Source: a virus | Strand: one strand, 5' to 3' | Virus record (IMG/VR): IMGVR_UViG_3300017728_000154 | Location: 1-20,003 of that record | DNA length: 20,003 nucleotides | Shown: positions 1-5,169 of the stretch, in pieces | Numbering within the stretch: the first letter of the stretch is position 1 | Layout: each line of letters begins with the position of its first letter | Position numbers and translations under genes: made by a program | The notes under the pieces: generated by a model | The model's input: the letters and a program-made list of their open reading frames with translations, nothing else | The model's database searches: none | What the model was told of the DNA's origin: nothing

Positions 1-614
1 AAGGCGAAGGTAAAAGTAGGAGTCCCATCAGTCAGCCTGGTCTGCCAAATCAAGCCAACCTCAAGGGTTGTGTTTGCGATTTGAGGTAGTACATTAAAAT
101 CAAAACGGATAAGGGCTAGGTCGCCTGCTCTGCATTCAGTAAAGTCAAAAGAACCTTCGGCTGCCGTGTAACGAAGATCGCCGGTTGACACCTCGTCGCT
201 ATAAGATGAGTCGTTAAAATCAAAGTCGAACATACTCGTCACACCAGAAGGCATGTACGATCCTCCAAATAGTCCTACACCTGCAGTAGGCGCAGGAGTA
301 GGCTCTGTCCAGTAAGCAACATCGTTGGTCTGCTGTTGGGTAGAATCGAAACCCATACGCCGCCAAATCTGGTCGTTGACCATGTCTTGGGTGTAAAGAA
401 CGTTAGAACCCGCGTCAGAAACGCCTCCACTACCCGTAGTTCTGTCAACAAAACCAGCGGTAAATTCGTAGCCACCGTCAGAGCGCTCACCACCTAGTGC
501 AATTTCTAGCTCTTCGTAGTTATCACCTCTTATAGGTGTAGAGAATTTATCAGTATTTATGTTATATACAAGATCTCTATAGCCAAGAATTTTTTGTGCG
601 CTATTAGTAGGCAT
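1..614 (-). CDS. Virion-like protein of unknown function, C-terminus cut by window edge
   Basis: An open frame runs from an ATG at 614 leftwards off the window, giving about 204 residues starting MPTNSAQKILGYRDL. It is rich in Gly, Asp, Thr and aromatic residues in short segments, as expected of a beta-rich virion or tail protein, and I see no catalytic motif. The start is supported by a TAAAAT hexamer ending exactly 24 nt upstream, the spacing used by other genes here. A smaller frame within 275-493 is an out-of-frame shadow of this gene. Position at the end of the late cluster fits a tail or accessory virion component, but I do not recognise the family. Confidence 0.7.
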   Translation of the reverse strand, partial: MPTNSAQKILGYRDLVYNINTDKFSTPIRGDNYEELEIALGGERSDGGYEFTAGFVDRTTGSGGVSDAGSNVLYTQDMVNDQIWRRMGFDSTQQQTNDVAYWTEPTPAPTAGVGLFGGSYMPSGVTSMFDFDFNDSSYSDEVSTGDLRYTAAEGSFDFTECRAGDLALIRFDFNVLPQIANTTLEVGLIWQTRLTDGTPTFTFA

Positions 615-621
615 TAAATTA

Positions 622-634
622 ATACTGACAGTAT
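622..634. repeat. 13-nt perfect palindrome at predicted transcription start
   Basis: ATACTGACAGTAT has 6-bp arms around a central A, between the -10 element and the start codon of the left-edge gene. It could be an operator or a small leader hairpin, or chance. Confidence 0.35.
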
Positions 635-638
635 CTTT

Positions 639-644
639 ATTTTA
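639..644 (-). promoter_or_regulatory. -10-only phage promoter, TAAAATAA
   Basis: TAAAAT followed by AA ends 24 nt before the ATG at 614. The predicted start of transcription falls in the perfect palindrome at 622-634. The element abuts the stop codon of the DUF5872-type gene. Confidence 0.55.
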
Positions 645-645
645 A

Positions 646-1017
646 CTAAGCTGGTTGCGTACTATATTGCTTACCTTTGGCGGTATCAGCACGCTTTTTG
701 GCGCTTGTTCTTGCGTAATCTTTATCAGACATTGCATCACGCTTTTTCTTTGGCAGGTAACGTTCGCCAGTAGCGTCTTTACCTTCAGTTGAATTCTTGC
801 CTGACTTAGTGCCCCAGTCCTCGGCGGTCCACTTCTTCATTTTGTTTGACTTAGCAGAAGGCTTCTTACCTTCGTAACCACCGCCACTGTCTTTGTAGTA
901 TTTAGTCGCTAGCTGCATAGCACGAGCACTGTGCTTGCCTCCCATCTTGGCTTTAGCTTTTGCTTTAGCCCTTGCCCATTTCTCTGGAGATTTCTTTTTT
1001 GCTATACCGTCAGCCAT
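646..1017 (-). CDS. Small Lys-rich DUF5872-type protein
   Basis: A 123-residue, very basic protein. The pattern KWARAKAKAKAKMGGKHSAR near the N-terminus, the central KKWTAEDWGTKSGKNS and the later ATGERYLPKKKRDAMSDKDY with a TSAKKR tail match the DUF5872 type I recall from cyanophages and algal viruses; this is recall, not a search. Its biochemical role is unknown. High Lys/Arg content and location in a late region suggest nucleic-acid binding or packaging in the virion, which is inference. It is the last gene of the unit starting at 1687, and its ATG overlaps the stop of the preceding 51-aa gene as TAATG, implying translational coupling. Confidence 0.8.
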   Translation of the reverse strand: MADGIAKKKSPEKWARAKAKAKAKMGGKHSARAMQLATKYYKDSGGGYEGKKPSAKSNKMKKWTAEDWGTKSGKNSTEGKDATGERYLPKKKRDAMSDKDYARTSAKKRADTAKGKQYSTQPA

Positions 1018-1172
1018 TACTTCTTACCTTTGTTTTCGAAGTGCTTACGTAAACCTTCAGGCATCTTGCTGGTGTCTGGACCTTTGCTGTCCTCACCATC
1101 TTTCTCTTTCATCTTGCCTTTGGTTTCTTCTTTCTTCTTATCGAAGAATGCTTGTGCTTTTTCTTTAGACAT
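1017..1172 (-). CDS. 51-aa charged protein with KEKAQAF motif
   Basis: A 51-codon frame beginning MSKEKAQAFFDKKKEETK and ending HFENKGKK. It is almost entirely charged and probably a helix or disordered. Its stop shares one base with the start of the next gene (TAATG). The N-terminal KEKAQAF motif recurs in the 27-aa gene upstream and inside the M23-like protein, with a 19-nt identical DNA stretch in the latter. No function can be assigned. Reality as a gene is supported by tight packing with its neighbours and the similar start of its neighbour. Confidence 0.6.
   Translation of the reverse strand: MSKEKAQAFFDKKKEETKGKMKEKDGEDSKGPDTSKMPEGLRKHFENKGKK
1150..1168 (-). repeat. 19-nt direct repeat, copy in 51-aa gene
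   Basis: Identical to 1903-1921 and in the same coding frame (KEKAQA), so shared protein motif and recent DNA duplication are both possible. Confidence 0.8.
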
Positions 1173-1183
1173 CGTTAGTTTCC

Positions 1184-1267
1184 TTAGGAGTGTTTACAAC
1201 CGCATTTTTTCTTAGCGACCGCTTTTTTCTGTTCTAAAAATTTTTGAGCTTTTTCTTTGTTAGACAT
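1184..1267 (-). CDS. 27-aa basic micro-protein with CGCKH tail
   Basis: A 27-codon frame starting MSNKEKAQKFLEQKK and ending KKKCGCKHS. Its start resembles that of the 51-aa gene downstream, so the two are likely duplicates of one leader. The CxCxH tail could hold a metal ion with other ligands, but this is speculative. Its ATG lies inside the end of the 43-aa gene (the 8 bases ATGTCTAA), a typical phage overlap. Confidence 0.5.
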   Translation of the reverse strand: MSNKEKAQKFLEQKKAVAKKKCGCKHS

Positions 1268-1391
1268 ACTTCTGACCTAGTAACGGAGGACCGTGACTTA
1301 CGCCGCCTTTTGGTTTAGCGGGGTATGTCTCAGGTTTGGTTGCACAACCTTCACCTGTGTTTACCATCGGCTTAAGAGCCTGACCTGCCAT
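1260..1391 (-). CDS. 43-aa Gly/Pro-rich small protein
   Basis: A 43-codon frame starting MAGQALKPMVNTGEG and ending GGVSHGPPLLGQKYV. It begins 5 nt after the stop of the DUF6321-like gene and overlaps the next gene by 8 nt, so it fits the unit. Repeated Gly-Pro and Lys-Pro steps suggest an extended, poorly folded peptide. I do not recognise a family. Confidence 0.5.
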   Translation of the reverse strand: MAGQALKPMVNTGEGCATKPETYPAKPKGGVSHGPPLLGQKYV

Positions 1392-1396
1392 ACGTA

Positions 1397-1687
1397 CTAA
1401 CATTTCCACCTTTTGCGTGCTGCTTTACCACGTTCGCCAGTCCATCCGACGCTCCTCGCGCAAAATGATTTCTTACGTGCTCCAGCTTTTGTTCCTGGCT
1501 TACCGTTAGGTGCAGGAGCTTTGAGATTGCTGCCTGTCCGACGATTGATTGACTCTCGTCCTTTAGCCGTTAGACCAGCACCTTCTTTGACAGATAACTT
1601 ATGACCGCCTTTAACAGTCATACCATCCATTGCACCTTTCTTTTTTCTTGATTGTGCTTTGGACTTAGCACCTGCCCTGTCAGCCAT
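1397..1687 (-). CDS. Small basic DUF6321-like protein
   Basis: A 96-residue basic protein. The segment GLTAKGRESINRRTGSNLKAP followed by a Lys/Arg-rich KKSFCAR and a closing RKRWKC matches the pattern of small phage proteins I recall as DUF6321-like; the name is from memory. The two Cys (in SFCAR and at the very C-terminus) could bind metal or crosslink. The function is unknown. It is the first gene of a unit of five small genes (1687 to 646) and has a full TAAAATAG promoter 24 nt upstream, with no clear Shine-Dalgarno in the short leader. Confidence 0.75.
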   Translation of the reverse strand: MADRAGAKSKAQSRKKKGAMDGMTVKGGHKLSVKEGAGLTAKGRESINRRTGSNLKAPAPNGKPGTKAGARKKSFCARSVGWTGERGKAARKRWKC

Positions 1688-1711
1688 AGTTATATAACAA
1701 TGTCTCTGACT

Positions 1712-1717
1712 ATTTTA
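1712..1717 (-). promoter_or_regulatory. -10-only phage promoter, TAAAATAG
   Basis: TAAAATAG ends its hexamer exactly 24 nt before the ATG at 1687. No TTGACA-like box is visible 16-18 nt upstream. It would drive the five-gene small-protein unit. Confidence 0.65.
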
Positions 1718-1721
1718 GCAA

Positions 1722-2360
1722 TTACTTTTTATCAAACCTTGGGTCAAATCCACCACGTGCACTAACGTCACGGTCACGAATGTCAAACGGTTTTGCTTTA
1801 CCGTATGTTGGCTTTGGAGGTTCTGCTGCAACAGGTGCACTATCTGCAAGAGCAGTTGCTTGTTCAGTGTTTGTGTCTAGACCTTCACGCATTTGTTGGA
1901 AGGCTTGTGCTTTTTCTTTAGCGTCTGATCTAGTAGGTGTAGGTGCTGCTAATCCTCCTGTTACAGCAGCGTCACTAAGCACAGTATTTTTATCACTGCC
2001 ATGCATGAGCAGAGCTTCGTAGCTACGTCCGTCTGCTCCAGTAAATGCATACTGATTTGTAATCCCACCACCTTTATCATTGAAGGTTGTTAGATAAGTG
2101 CCGTCGATGTTGACTTCTGTATTTGCAGGTGTTCCGTAGTCAATGCCGTGGTGCATTTTTTGCCCACCTGTGACTGGATGATTACGTATACCGTAATCAC
2201 TAGTGACACCAAACTGATCAGTCAATGGTTTACCACCTACTGACATAATGCCTGTGTGACCACGAGGGTCTACATAAGAACCTTTCTCAACGTCCCATAC
2301 ACGAAAGTCAAGATGATTGCCTGTACTTCTGCCGGTATTACCTGTATAGAATTTAGCCAT
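1722..2360 (-). CDS. M23-like peptidase with apparently permuted motif order
   Basis: A 212-residue protein when started at the ATG 2 nt past the upstream gene's stop; a longer frame from 2396 would overlap that gene. Residues 55-78 (SDYGIRNHPVTG then HHGIDYGTP) match the core of M23/LytM metallopeptidases, with H70 and D74 in the HxGxD zinc position, and LLMH at 117-120 matches the usual yaHL strand. The closing M23 motif GxTGxSTGxHLHFEV, normally C-terminal, appears instead at residues 7-21 as GNTGRSTGNHLDFRV, with Asp18 in place of the second His. The C-terminal 80 residues are Ala/Pro-rich and look disordered, with a KEKAQAF motif. A role in cutting host peptidoglycan at entry or lysis is likely by family, but activity is uncertain because of the changed ligand. 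Confidence 0.7.
   Translation of the reverse strand: MAKFYTGNTGRSTGNHLDFRVWDVEKGSYVDPRGHTGIMSVGGKPLTDQFGVTSDYGIRNHPVTGGQKMHHGIDYGTPANTEVNIDGTYLTTFNDKGGGITNQYAFTGADGRSYEALLMHGSDKNTVLSDAAVTGGLAAPTPTRSDAKEKAQAFQQMREGLDTNTEQATALADSAPVAAEPPKPTYGKAKPFDIRDRDVSARGGFDPRFDKK
1903..1921 (-). repeat. 19-nt direct repeat, copy in M23-like gene
   Basis: The plus-strand string GCTTGTGCTTTTTCTTTAG occurs here and at 1150-1168. On the minus strand it encodes the KEKAQA segment in both genes, and a diverged copy begins the 27-aa gene near 1240-1260. Confidence 0.8.
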
Positions 2361-2361
2361 A

Positions 2362-2634
2362 TCACTTGTTAGCTTTAATGAACTCCAGCTCCGCATTCAT
2401 GAGGTCACTCAGGTTAGAGACTTGAGCACATGCATTCATAATCAAGCCGCGTTGGTTAGCGGTGAGATTTTCTGCGTCAATAGCGTCTTCCGAAAGGACA
2501 ACTGAGATATCACCGAGCGCCATAATAATTGCGGGTAGTCCCCACTTTTCTACGAGTGATGACATAGCAGACAGCAGAGGATTTTCCCCAGTTTCTATTT
2601 TAGTCCAAAATTGTTCTCGCTCGATTTGAGTCAT
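2362..2634 (-). CDS. 90-aa helical protein, unknown function
   Basis: A 90-residue protein starting MTQIEREQFWTKIETGENP, predicted mostly helical with a central hydrophobic stretch (LPAIIMALGDISVVL) that is too short and polar-flanked to call a confident membrane segment. The start has a TAGAATAG promoter 22 nt upstream, and no Shine-Dalgarno is visible. Its stop is followed after one base by the ATG of the M23-like gene, so the two are probably translated together. Pairing with a wall hydrolase suggests a lysis or entry accessory, which is inference only. Confidence 0.65.
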   Translation of the reverse strand: MTQIEREQFWTKIETGENPLLSAMSSLVEKWGLPAIIMALGDISVVLSEDAIDAENLTANQRGLIMNACAQVSNLSDLMNAELEFIKANK

Positions 2635-2656
2635 ATAGCTAAAGACATATACAACT

Positions 2657-2662
2657 ATTCTA
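2657..2662 (-). promoter_or_regulatory. -10-only phage promoter, TAGAATAG, leftward half of divergent pair
   Basis: TAGAAT ends 22 nt before the ATG at 2634. With the rightward copy at 2668-2673 it forms the inverted repeat ATTCTA-5 nt-TAGAAT. Confidence 0.65.
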
Positions 2663-2667
2663 TCTAT

Positions 2668-2673
2668 TAGAAT
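2668..2673 (+). promoter_or_regulatory. -10-only phage promoter, TAGAAT, rightward half of divergent pair
   Basis: TAGAAT ends 22 nt before the ATG at 2696. It covers the alternative ATG at 2672, which argues that the peptidase starts at 2696. Confidence 0.6.
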
Positions 2674-2695
2674 GCTGATAGTCGATATTAATTAT

Positions 2696-3391
2696 ATGGC
2701 TAACATTAGCAAGCAAGACTTTAAGAATTTTTTCAAGTATTACAAAGAGGAGTCACAACAGGTAGCTGGCGTTGAAATTTTATATGATCAAATACGTGAT
2801 GTGCTTAAAGATGACGAGCACGCTTGGATTACAACGTATCGTTCGAAGGCTGAGGTTAGCTCTAGTAATCCATTAGATGTGCCTTATCAAAGTCAGAATG
2901 ATAATGCAAGTGGCACTGGTTATCGCGAATGTTTCTCAAGTAGTTGTGCGATGGTTGCAATGTTTTACGGCAAGATTGCTAATGACGATGCTTATAACTT
3001 AGTTAGACAGAAGTATGGTGACAGCACGGATGCACAAGCACAGTTGAGAGCACTGCGGTCACTTGGCCTTGAGGCTAACTTTATTACAAACGGAACCACT
3101 TGTGACATCCGTGAGTGTATTGACGCTGGACGACCTGTGCCAGTTGGCTGGTTACATAAAGGTCACGTGACTGCACCTAGCGGTGGCGGCCATTATTCAG
3201 TCATTATTGGTTATGACGATAGTGGTTGGATTGTTCACGACCCGAATGGTGAAGCTAATTTAGCGAATGGTGGTTATACCAATAACCTCAATGGTGCAAA
3301 GCAGCACTATAGTTATAAAAACTTTAACCCACGATTTATTGTCGAGGGTGAGCATTCGGGTTGGTACATAGATATCAGACTGCCGTCTTAA
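2696..3391 (+). CDS. C39-like papain-fold peptidase, putative endolysin or entry hydrolase
   Basis: A 231-residue protein from the ATG at 2696, chosen because a -10 element overlaps the earlier ATG at 2672. The fold pattern is that of bacteriocin-processing-like C39 peptidases: LDVPYQSQNDN at 60-70, the nucleophile region ECFSSSCAMVAMF with Cys84, the GGHYSVIIGY strand with His166, and VHDPNG with Asp182. The N-terminal 55 residues are helical and charged, perhaps a binding or delivery segment. No signal peptide is seen. Proteins of this kind occur in phages as putative wall-degrading enzymes or virion proteases, and the nearby holin-like and M23-like genes favour lysis. Its substrate cannot be told from sequence. 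It is one of three plus-strand genes here and has its own promoter. Confidence 0.75.
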   Translation: MANISKQDFKNFFKYYKEESQQVAGVEILYDQIRDVLKDDEHAWITTYRSKAEVSSSNPLDVPYQSQNDNASGTGYRECFSSSCAMVAMFYGKIANDDAYNLVRQKYGDSTDAQAQLRALRSLGLEANFITNGTTCDIRECIDAGRPVPVGWLHKGHVTAPSGGGHYSVIIGYDDSGWIVHDPNGEANLANGGYTNNLNGAKQHYSYKNFNPRFIVEGEHSGWYIDIRLPS

Positions 3392-3413
3392 AATTAGACT
3401 TTTGGTTATGGAA

Positions 3414-3435
3414 TGAGCTACCGAGCTTTAGCTCA
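3414..3435. repeat. Inverted repeat between convergent gene ends
   Basis: TGAGCTA and TAGCTCA form a 7-bp stem with an 8-nt loop between the ends of the C39-like gene and the shorter spike gene, including the latter's stop codon. There is no T-tract on either strand, so it is at best a weak bidirectional terminator or an RNA-end stabiliser. Confidence 0.4.
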
Positions 3436-5079
3436 AATTAACTTAATACTAAACCTGTCTACTAAAAAAGTAGCTGTTCCGCTCGGACCGTCAGGAGCTA
3501 GTTCAAAGCTACCGATATCATAGTTTAAGGTGTCATCAGTAGCGGCGGTTGGAACGACGGCTTCGTGATAGCCTTCCGAAGTGGCAGTAAAAAGAAGACG
3601 TCTATTGCCAAGAGCTGCTAACAATGAAGCCCAAACCCTGACACCAGTACAATTCACAAAAGACCTGACCTTAAGTTTAATTTTGTAGTTTCTACCAGCG
3701 AGTTGAAGAGTTGGGGGTATTGGAGAAGCGAGCGTAGTAAAGGCTCTCCTTTTTGCGCCTCGTTGAGGCGATGAGCCGCTTATTTGGAGTGCATTTTCGG
3801 CATCCACATAAGCAAAACTTCCGCCGCTTGAATTTTGCCATTGATTTAGCGAGTAAATAAATCCAAACTTATCCGAAAACAGTGTTGACTCGCTTAGTCT
3901 GGGAACTATTTGAAAATTAGATTTACCGTTCATTCCAGTGGAAGATATACCCCCTGTGATCTCAACATTCCCATTGGAGGCACTAGGATAAAATATATCA
4001 GACCCAGGTGCAGTTTCAGTAAACGCTGTAGCATTTGTTATGGCAAGATTTCTTCCATTTAGACTAAATCTAGGGCCTACTGCGCGGACATTACTAGGAA
4101 CATTTATGGCGGATTTACGTCCGCCGTTATACTCTCCATCAACAAATAAAAGACCGCCGCCGCCGCCGCCTCTTAATTCGAGACAGAAATCAATATCATA
4201 CTTTCCTCTTTCGTGAATCCCATAGTAGAAGGATATATTTCTGCTGTGGTCGCTGGTTCCAGACTGATTATCTATTAGTATGTTACGGCTATCATAGGTT
4301 AGCGCTGGTGTAAAAGTTTTATCTTGATCACTATTTATATTTACAAATTTACAGTTTTCCAACTCATTCAAGTAGAAACATGACTCAGGGCAAAATTTGA
4401 TTTGTATGTCGCTTAAAAGACTGTTTTGGGTGTTGTCAGCGTATAGGCCATTCCTGAAGGATTCTATCCTCATTCTATTGATAGAGACTTTGTTGGAACC
4501 TTTTTGTATCTCTATGCCCTTAGTTGGAACATTGTTTATGTCGGCGTCTTTGACACCTATCAGTTCAAGTTCTTCTACGCGACCTCCGGACGCTATCTTT
4601 ATCAAAGGATTGTTGAGGTTAAATCCGCTATGGGTTCGAATCGTTACTCCAGTTTTACCAAAATTTCCCGGCGCTGGGCCTTCTAATCTGTTCTGGCCAA
4701 CGTTAATCGTGTCTGTGACAAAATACTGTAGGTTTGGTTTGTTTCCCGGCACAAAAACATATGCGCTAGCTGCAAAAGCGGCGTTAAAAGCGTCAGTATT
4801 AGCCTGAGCAACCGCAAGACTGGGCTCAGCATTTGTGCTAACGGCAACGGCCCCAAAGTCTTCAACGCTCACATACTGCTCTAGACGTGCCTGTACCGTT
4901 TGCTCTACACCGCCGAGGTAGGTGTAATTTAACTTTGTAATATCAATCGGTAGGCTGGAATCAGGAGCAAATGTCCAGGCGTAACCGTTCCATATATAGA
5001 CTTCATCGGTTGGAGCTCTGTAAGTAAAGCTACCGTCAGTAGGTTGTCCTGTAGTATCTGGAAAATCGTATGCGGCCAT
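3433..5079 (-). CDS. Tail spike, beta-helix with shared N-terminal adaptor (shorter paralogue)
   Basis: A 548-residue protein. Residues 1-75 carry the DFP...VYIWNGYAW and EQTVQARLEQYVSVEDFGAV pattern also found at residues 224-287 of the neighbouring 925-aa protein, so the two share an adaptor. Next comes a right-handed beta-helix region (about 100-380) with repeating short hydrophobic strands and Asn/Gly turns, including a run of six Gly in LELRGGGGGGLLF. The last 150 residues look like a jelly-roll, carbohydrate-binding or trimer-capping domain. The usual pectate-lyase-3 motif DFGAVGDGxADDT is degenerate here (DFGAVAVSTNAEP). Probable role is receptor binding or degradation of host surface glycan. 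The promoter TAGAATAG lies 24 nt upstream, and no Shine-Dalgarno is seen. Confidence 0.8.
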   Translation of the reverse strand: MAAYDFPDTTGQPTDGSFTYRAPTDEVYIWNGYAWTFAPDSSLPIDITKLNYTYLGGVEQTVQARLEQYVSVEDFGAVAVSTNAEPSLAVAQANTDAFNAAFAASAYVFVPGNKPNLQYFVTDTINVGQNRLEGPAPGNFGKTGVTIRTHSGFNLNNPLIKIASGGRVEELELIGVKDADINNVPTKGIEIQKGSNKVSINRMRIESFRNGLYADNTQNSLLSDIQIKFCPESCFYLNELENCKFVNINSDQDKTFTPALTYDSRNILIDNQSGTSDHSRNISFYYGIHERGKYDIDFCLELRGGGGGGLLFVDGEYNGGRKSAINVPSNVRAVGPRFSLNGRNLAITNATAFTETAPGSDIFYPSASNGNVEITGGISSTGMNGKSNFQIVPRLSESTLFSDKFGFIYSLNQWQNSSGGSFAYVDAENALQISGSSPQRGAKRRAFTTLASPIPPTLQLAGRNYKIKLKVRSFVNCTGVRVWASLLAALGNRRLLFTATSEGYHEAVVPTAATDDTLNYDIGSFELAPDGPSGTATFLVDRFSIKLI

Positions 5080-5103
5080 TGTATTGCAAGTCTATGTATA
5101 TCT

Positions 5104-5109
5104 ATTCTA
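5104..5109 (-). promoter_or_regulatory. -10-only phage promoter, TAGAATAG
   Basis: The hexamer ends exactly 24 nt before the ATG at 5079. The rest of the 5110-5169 gap shows no gene and no clear terminator. Confidence 0.65.
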
Positions 5110-5169
5110 CTTGTTGTTTAGTATGCTCAGATTGTTTAAGAGTTAGGTTTTGTTTGAGTCATAGCTTTA

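Noticed and set aside
275-493. 72-codon minus-strand frame as a gene
   Set aside because: It is out of frame within the longer frame from 614 that runs off the left edge and has a promoter.
931-1215. Plus-strand hydrophobic frames opposite the small basic genes
   Set aside because: Leu/Phe-rich frames are expected opposite Lys-rich genes; they have no promoter motif or Shine-Dalgarno.
2672-2695. ATG at 2672 as the start of the C39-like peptidase
   Set aside because: It overlaps the TAGAAT element, which has the standard distance to the ATG at 2696.
3414-3435. Hairpin as a strong terminator
   Set aside because: Good stem but no T-tract on either strand.
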